Program-made: the position numbers and the translations under genes
Notes under the pieces: generated by a model
Seen by the model: only the letters and a program-made list of their open reading frames with translations
Databases searched by the model: none
Told to the model about the DNA's origin: nothing
Shown here: positions 9,472-19,327 of the stretch, piece by piece
How positions within the stretch are numbered: the stretch's first letter is position 1
Layout: every line of letters starts with the position of its first letter
Origin: Angomonas deanei
Lineage: Eukaryota > Euglenozoa > Kinetoplastea > Trypanosomatida > Trypanosomatidae
Length of the DNA stretch: 64,000 nt
Assembly: GCA_903995115.1 (NCBI GenBank)
Contig: LR877155.1
Span: forward strand, 64,501 to 128,500
Direction: 5' to 3'

Positions 9472-12400
9472 TTAACTCTCCGGTTCACCATTACGTTTTA
9501 GAACTGGATCGGCGCCGTCGTCAGAAGGAACTAACGTCTGTTTGTTAAGGACCACGCCCTCCGGCAAGACGAGGTTTCTGAGGTTGTGGCAAAAGGTGTA
9601 CCACTCTACCAACTCCTTGTCTGGGTTAATCAGCAACTGCTCCGAGATGATTTCCTCATTGTCGGGGTTGGTCTCAGCCACGGTTTCCTGAGAAACGGGT
9701 GGGACAGGGCTCTTGTCGTTGCCTGCCGGTTTGGGAGCGGCCTTCTTCTTTTTTGGTTTCGCCGCCGCTTTACTGGAACTGGTCGCTCCTCCTTTCGTGC
9801 CGGGTTTACCCTTAGCAGCATTACCGGTTGTTTTGGCGGGCGGCAAAGTACTTGGTTTCGCAGGCTCTTGCTTCTCCTCCTCTTTGGGTGCCTCCTCAGT
9901 ATCGTCCGGCTGGGCATCCCCCTCCTTCTTCTTGTCATTGTCGAAGGGAAAGTGTACACTTTGACTGAGGCGTGGCAACTTTGACAATACGTTCTGAGTA
10001 ATATTGAACAACAGCGCCTCCTCCCTGGCTCTCTTGGCATGCAAGACATCTCTCCGCTCGTTTAGGAGTGTCATGTAGTTTTTGGTAACGTCAGGGATGG
10101 AGTACTTACTGCCCCCCACTTGTGTGTCGGAGCGCAGCCCTTCCTCCGTGATGGGGAGTTCCTCCGGAAAGGCTGGTAGCAAGACTTCGGAAGCCCTCTT
10201 CAGTTCGTCCGTGCGCGTTTTTGCATCGCTGTCGTACTTTTGTAGGGCGGCAAGGGATTTGGGCACGGAAAGTAAATAAAGACCCAATACGACTTCACTT
10301 TCTCGCACAAAAGGGGATAAAATCCGCTCGATACCGGCGTAAATACATTCGTAGCGCCTCAACACCAGTTTACGCCAGTATCGTATAAAGACGGACGCCC
10401 CGCTAAGGGGTTTCTCGGTGGCGGCTCTTCTAGCGGTCAGGGGAGGCGGCGCATTGCTGGCGGCCGCCTTCCTCTCCGAGGAGAAGGTATCCTTGGGGTC
10501 CGCCTTTGGTGGTACGCGGGATTCGTCCGCCAAAAGGGAGTCTAGTTTCAGTCGGCCACCCGTGATGGGCGTCGCGTTTTCTTCAAATGTTTGCACCACG
10601 GCCAGCACGCCGCACCGACCAGCTTGGTCGTCCATGTCGTTGACGAGGCGCAGTGTGCCCGATACCAACTGCGAATAAGAAAGTCGGTTGCCTCCGCCGG
10701 CGTCCCACGCCCTCACTTGACTTGTCACGCGAGCCACCACATTGCTCATTACATCAAATAGTTCGACCGGCAGACGGCCGTCAACGATGCGAAGGAAAAA
10801 GTCACAGAGAGGTTGTGTGTTTCTGTGTTGCTGGGCGGCCCACCACAAATTGTAGGCAAAACGTGTAAACTCAATCTCCACGGTGTGACTCTCATTTCGC
10901 ACCTTAAAGCACGGTTGAAGTGTGCCCGGAAGGACAATGTCGCTAGACCGCTTTGACGCATCCACCGACGCATCGAGGGTGACAAAGTACTTGTGAATGA
11001 AGTGGGAAACGACATACCCAAATGGCACCCATTTCACGGAGTTCTCCACGTCCTCCTTGGTCGCGTCCAACCTCACCAAACTGCGCTCTCGATACTCGTA
11101 CTGTTGGTACGTGCGCGGGGCGACCATTTTGCCGTCGCGCATAAAACGGCTCTCTTCCCTTAAAAAATTGTACTTTTTGAAAAAATCTAGTAAAATGGCG
11201 CCAGTATCGCTGGCGCTCCACTTATTGTTAGGGATATCCGTGGTGATGAGTGTGCGCAGAAAGTGGGGAATGGTAGGCCACAAGTGGGCGGGGTATGTGG
11301 GGAGAATGCCAGTGTAGTTGTACTCCTCGTCCAGCTCAAGCATCGTCTCCTCCTCCATCCACTCCGCTACTGTACTAGCCTGTCGGAGACGCAGAAGTGC
11401 CGAGTTCAGTTGATGCTTCATGTTGGTTGCCGCCGCGGCAAGTTGGGCGACAATGTCACTGGTGGAACTGCGTAGGTCAATCCCTAGCTCCGTTTGAATC
11501 GAAAAGGGAACGTCGCGCGGCCGAGGGGTACGTGGTCCCGTACTTTCGTCGCACTCGTCCGAGGACAAAAACCGCTTGTCGTGGATATAACGGTTTAGGT
11601 CAATGATGGTATTTTGAAGATTGGTGACCTTGAACTGAAGCTGCGCATTTTCAGACTTGAGTCCGTTCACCTGCATCCGATAGGCGGTTCTGTCGTCGAA
11701 CGCGCTCTGCAGCAGTTCACGCTGCAGTGTCAGACGAGACAGCGCCATCTCCTCCTTTGACGCCGCCACGAACTCTACTGGCACCTGTGACGTGATATGC
11801 TTGATGTCGTCCTCGTCCACCACCTCCGTCTGGTTGCCCTTTTTTGAATACACATATAAATCCTGTGAAGCTGGGGGGACCGGTAAACGGTGTTTCTTTA
11901 AGTTTTCCTCCAGCAAGTCAACGCGGTCGGTCAGTTCCTGATTGGTTTTGAAGACGGCCGCGATCAACTGGCGGAACGTGCGAAACTCTTCCTCCCGCTG
12001 CTCGCACTCATTCAGTCGTCTGACCAGATCCTCTTTCGCCTCCGTGAGATCGACATCCCTGCCCTTTCGCAGCTGCAGTATCTCCTCCCGCAAGGTTTGA
12101 ACCATGTCATCGGACCGCTTCTTTTCTCTCAGCACTTCTAAAAACTTTCCTTCAAAAAACGACTCAAACTTGTCGTACATTTCCTTCTCTTTTTGGCTCA
12201 AGTCCTCCGCCTGTCGTACGTACACGGTTTGCAGCGTGGACTCTGTCTCTTTGATGTAGCGACTAATGTGTAACAGGGGGTCCTTCAGTGTCGGGTAGCA
12301 CTGCACTATTTCGTCGATCGCCTTTCGTGTCGCGCTACTCCGCTGTGCCTCCGGAAGGTGTCGAGCCGTGTTCTGCACGAGACGCGCGCTCAGCGCCTCC

Positions 12401-12774
12401 AGTCGATCCTTCTTGGACGCCGCCGCCTCTCGCCGTGCCGCCTCCACCTCCTCCTCCTTCATCTCCTGGGTGTACATTTGTCGTGCCGGGGCGGACCGTC
12501 CCGCTGGGGGAGGGGTGGACCCTCCGACGGGGGATAGGGCACGGCCCGTGCTGGGGAGCTCCTGGCCACCGCTGGTTTTCGGCAAACTACCAGTAGAGGA
12601 GGCAAACTGCCTCCCGGAGTCGATCACGTCCTTAGTGGTCTGGTACTTGGAGGGGCTGCAGCGGGGTGCGCCAAGGCTGATGGGGGGACTGGAGTGCGCG
12701 CCGTCCATGTGTATGCTGGAAGGGGGAGGAGGGGTCCCCAGCGCTGGCAGACTACTGCCGGTACTGTGATGCAT
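9472..12774 (-). CDS. Large coiled-coil protein, function unknown
   Basis: The protein has 1100 residues. The N-terminal 100 are Pro/Ser/Gly-rich and probably disordered. Residues about 105-300 are strongly charged and look like coiled coil (KEKEMYDKFESFFEGKFLEV, then LNECEQREEEFRTFRQLI), with another helical block near 340-400. A folded middle region (about 480-760) contains the stretches TYPAHLWPTIPHFLRTLITT and VKWVPFGYVVSHFIHKYFV. The C-terminus (about 965-1060) is a Lys/Ala/Pro-rich, highly basic linker. I see no enzyme motif, signal peptide or membrane segment. The layout suggests a structural, possibly cytoskeletal or flagellar protein, but this is inference. The ATG at 12774 follows a T12 tract and AG at 12825, supporting the start. 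Confidence 0.9.
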   Translation of the reverse strand: MHHSTGSSLPALGTPPPPSSIHMDGAHSSPPISLGAPRCSPSKYQTTKDVIDSGRQFASSTGSLPKTSGGQELPSTGRALSPVGGSTPPPAGRSAPARQMYTQEMKEEEVEAARREAAASKKDRLEALSARLVQNTARHLPEAQRSSATRKAIDEIVQCYPTLKDPLLHISRYIKETESTLQTVYVRQAEDLSQKEKEMYDKFESFFEGKFLEVLREKKRSDDMVQTLREEILQLRKGRDVDLTEAKEDLVRRLNECEQREEEFRTFRQLIAAVFKTNQELTDRVDLLEENLKKHRLPVPPASQDLYVYSKKGNQTEVVDEDDIKHITSQVPVEFVAASKEEMALSRLTLQRELLQSAFDDRTAYRMQVNGLKSENAQLQFKVTNLQNTIIDLNRYIHDKRFLSSDECDESTGPRTPRPRDVPFSIQTELGIDLRSSTSDIVAQLAAAATNMKHQLNSALLRLRQASTVAEWMEEETMLELDEEYNYTGILPTYPAHLWPTIPHFLRTLITTDIPNNKWSASDTGAILLDFFKKYNFLREESRFMRDGKMVAPRTYQQYEYRERSLVRLDATKEDVENSVKWVPFGYVVSHFIHKYFVTLDASVDASKRSSDIVLPGTLQPCFKVRNESHTVEIEFTRFAYNLWWAAQQHRNTQPLCDFFLRIVDGRLPVELFDVMSNVVARVTSQVRAWDAGGGNRLSYSQLVSGTLRLVNDMDDQAGRCGVLAVVQTFEENATPITGGRLKLDSLLADESRVPPKADPKDTFSSERKAAASNAPPPLTARRAATEKPLSGASVFIRYWRKLVLRRYECIYAGIERILSPFVRESEVVLGLYLLSVPKSLAALQKYDSDAKTRTDELKRASEVLLPAFPEELPITEEGLRSDTQVGGSKYSIPDVTKNYMTLLNERRDVLHAKRAREEALLFNITQNVLSKLPRLSQSVHFPFDNDKKKEGDAQPDDTEEAPKEEEKQEPAKPSTLPPAKTTGNAAKGKPGTKGGATSSSKAAAKPKKKKAAPKPAGNDKSPVPPVSQETVAETNPDNEEIISEQLLINPDKELVEWYTFCHNLRNLVLPEGVVLNKQTLVPSDDGADPVLKRNGEPES

Positions 12775-13103
12775 GTTTATTTACAGGGTACACTATAGGT
12801 TTCTTTTCTTGGAAGTGTTTCCACCTTACGAAAAAAAAAAAGGGAGGGAGTTGTGGATGACGGATCAGTGAAGCCGACAACAAAAATCACTGTTCAACGG
12901 AAGGATGAAATCCTGCAACAACAACAACAAAAAAAAAAGGTGGATTATAGTGGATTCGGTTTATTAATTTAAGGACTGCCGTGCTTGAAGAAAACAATTC
13001 GGTTTATTATTAAAAATTGGAAAACAAAATTTAGTAAGAAAACTTGAAAAAACGGGTGGAGAGAAAAACAAATTACTCTTACTTTGTGAAAAGGACGTTA
13101 AAT
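12775..13103. other. Intergenic spacer
   Basis: About 330 bp of AT-rich sequence holds the acceptor at 12825-12850 and, near 12916-12939, a short (CAA)n stretch running into poly-A. I see no gene in it. Confidence 0.55.
12825..12850 (-). promoter_or_regulatory. Predicted spliced-leader acceptor
   Basis: A minus-strand tract of C/T bases ending in about 11 T is followed by CGTAAG, with AG at 12825-12826. This gives a 50-nt leader for the 1100-residue protein. Confidence 0.5.
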
Positions 13104-13970
13104 TTAGGCTGTGGCCGCTGCCTTCTCCTCTTCCGGAATGGCATCCTTCAACCACAACTTTAGGCGGACGGCATCGGAGTAATCCAGGTAATAGCGCTCG
13201 AGAAACTTTGTCTTTGTGAACCCCATTCTAAGATAAAGGTTCAGCGCCTTTTCGTTGGTGACGGGGGTCTCCAAGTACAACTCGTCACACCCCTTCGCCT
13301 TCATCAGCTCTACCGTGATGGTGACGAGACGACTGCCTAGACGGAACCCGCGGAACGAGGGGACGACGGCGAACATGGCAAGGTAGCCGCGGAGTGGCTT
13401 GGTGGGTCCTTTGCGGGTGACACGAGACACCACGGCGCCCACCTTCTCACCCTTCACGGAGGCATCTGGCTTCTTGTCACTCTGGACACCATACGCCGTA
13501 ATGCAGAGGTCGGGCCAGCCAAAGACAAAGTACTGGTACGTGAAGCTGCTGTAAGGCTCGGTGAGCTCCTTGGTGAATAAATCTACAATAAAATCCATCT
13601 CCTCATCGGACCCCTGAAACTGCTCATAACGGATGTACTTGCCAGGGGCGGCCTCGTGCCACTCGGTCTGCTCCTTCGGGAGTGGGATCTCCACGTTCAC
13701 GTACTGGGCATCCATAATCGCCTTCTGCTGCATTAACTGCTGTTGTAGGATGGCGTTACGGAGTTGCTCCGGGGTAAAAGGGGTGCGGCGTCCCTGAATA
13801 CGGTCAATCGCCTCAATGACGCCCTTCTCCTCCAGCTGCTGCGCCTGCGCCTTTGTCACGCCCTTCTTGATGTTCTTCCCCTCAATGGCATTCACCAGCG
13901 CATCCAGCATCGCATTGTCGACGGTGTCCTGATGCTTCTTCTTTTTGGCAGTCTTCGTCTTGGGAGGCAT
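13104..13970 (-). CDS. NAA30: N-alpha-acetyltransferase 30, NatC catalytic subunit
   Basis: This GNAT-fold enzyme is predicted to transfer acetyl from acetyl-CoA to nascent-chain N-termini starting with Met followed by a hydrophobic residue. It would act as the NatC catalytic subunit on cytosolic ribosomes. The 288-residue protein has an extra Lys-rich N-terminal region of about 110 residues (MPPKTKTAKKKK). The catalytic domain follows. LRGYLAMFAVVPSFRGFRLG holds the acetyl-CoA motif (RGFRLGS in place of the usual R/QxxGxG/A). DELYLETPVTNEKALNLYLR and then RYYLDYSDAVRLKLWL match the MAK3/NAA30 signature closely. The start ATG is 3 nt behind an acceptor-like CATTACAG, giving a very short leader. 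No NAA35 or NAA38 gene is nearby. The family assignment is strong; the long basic N-terminus may bind ribosomal RNA (inference). Confidence 0.88.
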   Translation of the reverse strand: MPPKTKTAKKKKHQDTVDNAMLDALVNAIEGKNIKKGVTKAQAQQLEEKGVIEAIDRIQGRRTPFTPEQLRNAILQQQLMQQKAIMDAQYVNVEIPLPKEQTEWHEAAPGKYIRYEQFQGSDEEMDFIVDLFTKELTEPYSSFTYQYFVFGWPDLCITAYGVQSDKKPDASVKGEKVGAVVSRVTRKGPTKPLRGYLAMFAVVPSFRGFRLGSRLVTITVELMKAKGCDELYLETPVTNEKALNLYLRMGFTKTKFLERYYLDYSDAVRLKLWLKDAIPEEEKAAATA

Positions 13971-14204
13971 GATCTGTAATGAACGTTCGCGTCAAGAAGA
14001 ACAAAAATAAAAAAATTATAAATAATACTAACTTTAATAGTAAAGAGACAAAGAAAGGGTTGGGGGGAGGGCAGGTGTGGGGAGATTGGAGAAGAAAAAA
14101 AATAGGAACACCAAACCAAGGATATTTCGCATAGAAATTCGTTACGAGTAGATCGTTGTAAACCTGAAAAACACTAATAATAAAACGAACTTTAATCCTT
14201 TATT

Positions 14205-15419
14205 TTACTTCACCACGCAATTCTTCATTTCAGGCAGACTCACTTCAGCTCCGCTGTGTTTGCCGATCAGTTCCTTCCAGGCCAGTCTCCCCTCCCCATC
14301 GGTGTGCAAGTGCGATAAGACTTCCGTCATCTTGTTACCAGACAACGGCTCCAAGAAGGACGTTGGGGCGGTAAAGTCGCCAAAGACAATACTGTCACCG
14401 GGTTTGGCCCCTGCCGGTGGGCGCACCAGCCGCACGTGAGACTCATTCGAGGCACAGAGCACCATTCCCTGAGACGTCACCCCCTTTAGTGGCTTTGGCT
14501 TCATATTGCAGATCACCAGGCACAGGGAGTCGTTGAGCTCCTCCACCTTGTAGTGGTCCACCAGACCCGAGACAATGGTGCGCACCTCGCTGCCAATGTC
14601 CATGTCCTCAATGTACAGCCGATCCGCATCCGGGTGGGGGCGAACGTTGGTGAACTTTCCGACACGAATGTCAATGTCACTGATGTCCGCCGACTTGGCG
14701 GCGTTTTTCTTACTTTTTGGTTCCTCCTTGGGTGCGGCGGTCTTCCCCTCCGCTGCCTTCAACTTTTCCTTCTCCAGCTTGGCCTTTTCCTTTTCCTGTC
14801 GACGGCGGGCGATCTCCTCCTCGGACGGCTTCACATAGGCGGAACCTCCCTTACTGGTCGCCTCCTTCTTCTCGGGGAGGGTCACGTGGTCGGACTTGAC
14901 GGTCGCAAAGTAGGCATCCTGATGCACCACGTTGGACCACTGCATCGTCACGGGGCCCACCGCCGCGTGCTCGGGGTGATTGTGGACGGCGGCATACAGG
15001 AGCACATCCGCGATGGTGGCACGCTGCGTAGAGGCGAGGAAGGACTTGGAGAGGTTACCGGACTCCAGAGCGGCGTCGAGCTCGGAGAAGACATTCTTCG
15101 CCAGTGACCGGTGGGATTGACCAGCACGCTGGCACTCGGCAGCATCGGCGGAGAGGAGGGAAGCAATGTTTACCCACTGGTTCACGCCTGTTGCCGCCAG
15201 TGCGGACTCTGCACCGAGGAACGCCTTCGCCTCCTCCTTCTTGACGTTTTTCCTTAGCGTGCACAGCATTGGTAGCAGACCAAAGTAGTCCTTCTCGCCG
15301 ACACGGACACCAAAGTCGCCAGACACCGCCACGGCGTTCTCCGCCACACCGAGAATGTCCACCACAGCGTGACGCACGGCGGCGGCGATGGGGGAGTGTG
15401 ATTGAATTAAATACTGCAT
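14205..15419 (-). CDS. Arc1/AIMP1-like tRNA-binding protein (EMAP-II domain)
   Basis: The 404-residue protein has three parts. Residues about 1-175 resemble a GST-like helical domain used for docking in synthetase complexes (TRATIADVLLYAAVHNHPEH resembles the GST-C core). A Lys/Glu-rich helix follows at about 195-235 (EEEIARRRQEKEKAKLEKEK). The C-terminal 165 residues form an EMAP-II OB-fold with DIDIRVGKFTNVRPHPDADR, LVICNMKPKPLKGVTSQGMV and an acidic/aromatic tail. This architecture matches yeast Arc1p, human AIMP1 and the trypanosome multisynthetase-complex protein MCP2. It probably binds tRNA and tethers aminoacyl-tRNA synthetases. There is no catalytic HIGH or KMSKS motif, so it is not itself a synthetase. 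Confidence 0.85.
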   Translation of the reverse strand: MQYLIQSHSPIAAAVRHAVVDILGVAENAVAVSGDFGVRVGEKDYFGLLPMLCTLRKNVKKEEAKAFLGAESALAATGVNQWVNIASLLSADAAECQRAGQSHRSLAKNVFSELDAALESGNLSKSFLASTQRATIADVLLYAAVHNHPEHAAVGPVTMQWSNVVHQDAYFATVKSDHVTLPEKKEATSKGGSAYVKPSEEEIARRRQEKEKAKLEKEKLKAAEGKTAAPKEEPKSKKNAAKSADISDIDIRVGKFTNVRPHPDADRLYIEDMDIGSEVRTIVSGLVDHYKVEELNDSLCLVICNMKPKPLKGVTSQGMVLCASNESHVRLVRPPAGAKPGDSIVFGDFTAPTSFLEPLSGNKMTEVLSHLHTDGEGRLAWKELIGKHSGAEVSLPEMKNCVVK

Positions 15420-15686
15420 TCTTTGTTGTTATTTTTTTTTTTGTTGTTGTTGTTGTTTACTTCAGAACATTACAGATAAAAGGAAAGGAGCAAGGAGGGG
15501 TATTACGGAATATTTCAGAACGGTGGGGTGGAACTGCAATGGAATTCATACTTGCGATGCAATGCTCAAAACATTTAGTATTCTGTGGGAAAAAAAAAAT
15601 GAGTAAACAATGACATCCGTACAGCAAATTACGATGATTGATTGCTTTGGGCCTTATACAGCAAACGCTTATGCTCCACAATCTTC

Positions 15687-17501
15687 TCACGCAGCACTGG
15701 GAGGTCGATTGGTGAGCAAGCTCTTCAGTTGTCTGATGGACCGTTTACTTGTTTTGGGAAGTTCGTGGATGTCACAACTACCATCCATCGTGCGCGAAGA
15801 CGCCACCTTCGTCAGGCGCGGTCGCACCACGTTGATCCAGCGAAGATGCATCTCGTTTGTATAGTTTTTGCCGTACAAGCTATGCACCGTGTTATCCGAC
15901 TCCGCGATTAGTCGCTGATTGAACGCCTTCAAATTGCTTTGGCCAAGTAACGCCATTAGGTAAAACCCAGCCACAGAGAGGGTGGAAAGAAGGATGGTGG
16001 CAGACATGGACAAGGTGGACACGGCGTAGATGAGCGCCGGTACGGTCACCGCAGAGACCACAAAGGTCACCAGCATCATGGTCTGTCGCTCAAACAGTTG
16101 GTATCGCAGTTGATTGCAGACTTCTAACGACATGATCAGATTTTCGACGCTCTCCTCGGTTTCCGCGATGAGGTTATCGAGCCGTCTCAGTGGGGCGGCC
16201 AGCAGCTCCTGCAGGATGAGGTTGCGCTGTCGCCTCGTCTCCTCCTCAGGGATGATGGAGGCCGGTGTCGCCTTCCCCGCGGTCTCCCCCTTCTCGAGGG
16301 GGGTGCACGTGATGAATATTCTAGGCATATCCTTCAGTTTGATGACCTTGCTGAGATTCCAGCACAGACTACCGTAGGCCCGCGCAAAGTCCTCCACCTT
16401 CTCAAACACATCCACCTTATTCAGCACGAGGAGGAACTTGTGCTCGCACCCCGCCAGCGACCGCGTCAGGACGTCTAGTGTTTCCCCTGTCGTACCAGGG
16501 TTGGCGGGATCAAACATGAGCAGAATGACGTCCGACCGGAGGGCGAACCAACGGGTTGCCGCCAGGAAGTCGTACCCTCTCATTTGACCATCCGCGGAGG
16601 TGCGGTCGGTGACGTGGATGGGAGTGTCGATCATGCCAGGACTGTCCACCACCATCATGTTAAATGGGATGTTCGTGTTCGGGGGCAACACACGCGTTTT
16701 GACTTTGAAGCGGTTGATAAAGGTGTACCCAAAGGACTTGAGCGCCTTAAACTGATACGCCAAGTTGCCCACCGAGCTAGGACCGTCGTCATCCATGTCA
16801 AACGCGCCGCGCTGAATAATGGTAAACCCGTCGTCGGTCGGTGCCACGCCGGTGTCTTGGATATTTCTCCCGCAGAGAAAGTTAATCAGTGTCGACTTGC
16901 CCGAGCTGTGATTGCCAATGAGTAAAACCATTGGGATGGAATAGGTCGTCTCAGAAACAAAACTAAACGATGCGTCGAGCGGTTTGAGAATGGAATCTTT
17001 GAGCTGTCTTAGTTCCTCCTCAATCTCTTCCTGGATTTTTGGTTTCTTCCACTCCTCCGCGGCTTTAACGGGAGAGGGTTCGCCTTGTTCATTCGATACG
17101 GGTGTACTTTTTTGTTCGTCCTTCGAAGAAACGAACTGCTGCAGGGGGGTGTCCGTGACTTTTGTTTCAATGCGCGGGGGGGTTGGGACCCTCTCGCTAG
17201 CCTCGGTTGGTACCTTCACGACAGGGGTTGGCGTCTCCACCGGATAACTCTTCGTCTCCACAGCCGCCTGTACCGGTGGACTCTCTGTCCCCTCGTCCTT
17301 CTTCCACTCGCTCGGCACGTGGTCGGTCTCGGCACTGGCCTTCTTTTTGGAAAAAAAGCTGCTCTGCCAGACCGACCGAACAGGCGTGTGGGTCGCTGAA
17401 AGTGCAGCAAGGGGTGCACCATTCACCACCCTCCCTATACTACCACCCTTGAACAGCACTTTGGCGGAGTTCCTCGCCAGGCAGATGCTGTGTTTGCGCA
17501 T
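15687..17501 (-). CDS. EHD/dynamin-superfamily GTPase, probably mitochondrial membrane
   Basis: The 604-residue protein starts with a basic, Ser/Ala-rich leader (MRKHSICLARNSAKVLFKGG) that looks like a mitochondrial presequence. A disordered linker reaches about residue 155. The GTPase domain follows: P-loop GNHSSGKST (196-204), DSPGM for G3 and NKVD for G4. The stretch RGYDFLAATRWFALRSDVIL, then the later AYGSLCWNLSKV, closely parallels EHD proteins (RGYDF...WFAERVD, then YGALMWSLGK). After the GTPase domain two hydrophobic segments (about 470-520; LVTFVVSAVTVPALIYAVST and FYLMALLG) form a probable membrane hairpin. No EH domain is present. A role in shaping or remodelling a mitochondrial membrane is inference from the superfamily. 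The start is the first ATG after an in-frame spacer. Confidence 0.8.
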   Translation of the reverse strand: MRKHSICLARNSAKVLFKGGSIGRVVNGAPLAALSATHTPVRSVWQSSFFSKKKASAETDHVPSEWKKDEGTESPPVQAAVETKSYPVETPTPVVKVPTEASERVPTPPRIETKVTDTPLQQFVSSKDEQKSTPVSNEQGEPSPVKAAEEWKKPKIQEEIEEELRQLKDSILKPLDASFSFVSETTYSIPMVLLIGNHSSGKSTLINFLCGRNIQDTGVAPTDDGFTIIQRGAFDMDDDGPSSVGNLAYQFKALKSFGYTFINRFKVKTRVLPPNTNIPFNMMVVDSPGMIDTPIHVTDRTSADGQMRGYDFLAATRWFALRSDVILLMFDPANPGTTGETLDVLTRSLAGCEHKFLLVLNKVDVFEKVEDFARAYGSLCWNLSKVIKLKDMPRIFITCTPLEKGETAGKATPASIIPEEETRRQRNLILQELLAAPLRRLDNLIAETEESVENLIMSLEVCNQLRYQLFERQTMMLVTFVVSAVTVPALIYAVSTLSMSATILLSTLSVAGFYLMALLGQSNLKAFNQRLIAESDNTVHSLYGKNYTNEMHLRWINVVRPRLTKVASSRTMDGSCDIHELPKTSKRSIRQLKSLLTNRPPSAA

Positions 17502-17953
17502 TTGTAAACGGGTGGAAACGATAGATTTTTAAAGTAAATAAAATCACGATAAAATGCTAAAAAGCTAGAGGTGAATAAGAAAAAAAAGAGGAGAAAAGAA
17601 GCATATAAAAAAAAAAAAGCCGCGCTGGCAAGAATACAAACGTACCACGGCCGGACACCACGCAATAGCGTTATTCCAAAGGAGCAAAAAAAATGACAAA
17701 AAACGAAGAAAAAGAAAAATCTGAGCAAGTGTTAGTAAAAGGACACCACTGTGGTGTATAGGTAGAGTGGGAATTTCCAAAATATATGTTTTACTTTTTG
17801 AAGAAAAAGTGAAACTGTTTTACAATACATTCGTAGAACAACTCGTTTACCAAAAGAATCGTTCAAAATGGTTTTTCTTGCAGAAAAACTTGCAATTGGT
17901 TTTGTACAAAAAAAAAAATGAGGAATAATGGATTAAAAATGGGAGAAGTCCTA
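17502..17953. other. Intergenic spacer
   Basis: About 450 bp, AT-rich, with several A runs (17610-17621, 17907-17918) that read as T tracts on the transcribed strand. It holds the leader of the EHD-like gene and the 3' untranslated region of the kinase gene. I see no gene. Confidence 0.55.
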
Positions 17954-19327
17954 TCATTTCTTTCGGACTATCGTTTCTTTTATTTTTTCCGCCTCTCGTG
18001 TCATCTTCTCCTGTAGGGCAGACGGCAGGTAGGCCGTTTCTTGCCGTGTTAGCAGAAACATTTCCACCGGTAAAGGCTTGCCGTTGGGCAGCCGTACCAC
18101 CTCCGAATCCTTCTGGCTGTCGGTAAACAAATCAGCGAAAAACTCGTGCTGCAGTACCTGAACCGCCGTCATTCGTTTCTGCGGGGCGTACGTCAGAAGC
18201 TGTTGAATGAGCTGGACCCCGCTGGCGGACGCGTCTTGGGAAAGGACCTTATCCATCGGCAGAGCGCTAATCTTGAGCACATTGTAGTTGTGGTTGTAGT
18301 CGCTCTCCTCATCGACCGTGCTGGTGGTGGTGCCCTCCTCCCCCATGACGGCAGAGTGCTCCTGGATGGAGGAAGGGAAGGAGCCGCTGTTCCGGTAGTG
18401 CTCGTGGGTCACCGCCATGGCCTCCGCGGCCTGTGGGTTCATGAGAAACATTTCCTGCCGTGACGGGGCGCCCAGCACTTTGAATATTTCCGCCATCTGG
18501 TCCATCGTGGTGGTGCCTTTGAAGAGTACCTTCCCCCCTGTTCGTAGCATTTCTGCCGCGATGCACCCCAGCGACCAGAGATCCACCTCGGCGTCGTAGT
18601 GGAGGGAGCCAAAGAGCAGCTCTGGGGCCCGGTAGTATCTGGAGCAAATGTAGGAAACATTCTTGGCAGAGGAGGGGCTCACGATTTGCTTCGCGCTACC
18701 CAAATCGCACAGTTGGACTCTGAACGTGTCGGGGTCGATGAGAATGTTGGCCGGTTTCAGGTCCCTATGCACAATGTGCTTGTGGTGCAGAAAGGCGAGC
18801 GCCCTGGCAGCTTGAAATAGAACCACTTTTGTGAGCAGCACCGGAAAAGAGCACTTTACCGGTGTCTCTGGTGAACTAAAAAACGACCTTTTCATGGCCG
18901 CCAAGTCTTGGGGGACGTACGACATGACAATGTTAAGAAACTGGGCCCCGGTGGAATGCTCCGACACCACAAAGGAATTCTTTAATTTGACAATGTTCGG
19001 GTGATACGGCAGTAGCGGTATCGCACAGGTTGGTTGCGGTCTCGTCGACCCTTGGCTGCCGCTTGCCTGGGAGGAGGACAAGCTCCTCTGCTCCGGGGAG
19101 GGGATGGAGCTTCCTGGGGGGGAGAGGAGCTCCTTCATAATACTGAGTTCTCTATTCTGAAGATGGCAGTCAAGGCGAACTCGCTTGATTGCCACCTTCT
19201 CCCCCGTGTTGTTATCGGACGCCAGCACGACCATCCCAAACGTTCCCTGGCCGAGAAGTTTGATAACGGTGTACATGGACGTCCACGAATCGTCTTCCGA
19301 CGGGAAAAAAACATCTGGATGAAGCAT
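17954..19327 (-). CDS. GSK3-like CMGC protein kinase
   Basis: The 457-residue Ser/Thr kinase has a complete core: Gly-loop GQGTFGMV (26-33), VAIK lysine K48, HRDLKPAN catalytic loop and APE. GSK3-family marks are the conserved NREL of helix C and the activation-loop block SYICSRYYRAPELLFG, whose first Tyr is the autophosphorylated site in GSK3. Two oddities: the metal-binding DFG reads DLG (CDLGSAKQI), and a Ser/Gln/Gly-rich insert of about 40 residues lies between helix C and the HPNI motif. An open frame extends 16 codons upstream, but only to a TTG. The predicted acceptor AG at 19363 lies between that TTG and the ATG at 19327, so the ATG is chosen. Substrates are unknown. Confidence 0.88.
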   Translation of the reverse strand: MLHPDVFFPSEDDSWTSMYTVIKLLGQGTFGMVVLASDNNTGEKVAIKRVRLDCHLQNRELSIMKELLSPPGSSIPSPEQRSLSSSQASGSQGSTRPQPTCAIPLLPYHPNIVKLKNSFVVSEHSTGAQFLNIVMSYVPQDLAAMKRSFFSSPETPVKCSFPVLLTKVVLFQAARALAFLHHKHIVHRDLKPANILIDPDTFRVQLCDLGSAKQIVSPSSAKNVSYICSRYYRAPELLFGSLHYDAEVDLWSLGCIAAEMLRTGGKVLFKGTTTMDQMAEIFKVLGAPSRQEMFLMNPQAAEAMAVTHEHYRNSGSFPSSIQEHSAVMGEEGTTTSTVDEESDYNHNYNVLKISALPMDKVLSQDASASGVQLIQQLLTYAPQKRMTAVQVLQHEFFADLFTDSQKDSEVVRLPNGKPLPVEMFLLTRQETAYLPSALQEKMTREAEKIKETIVRKK

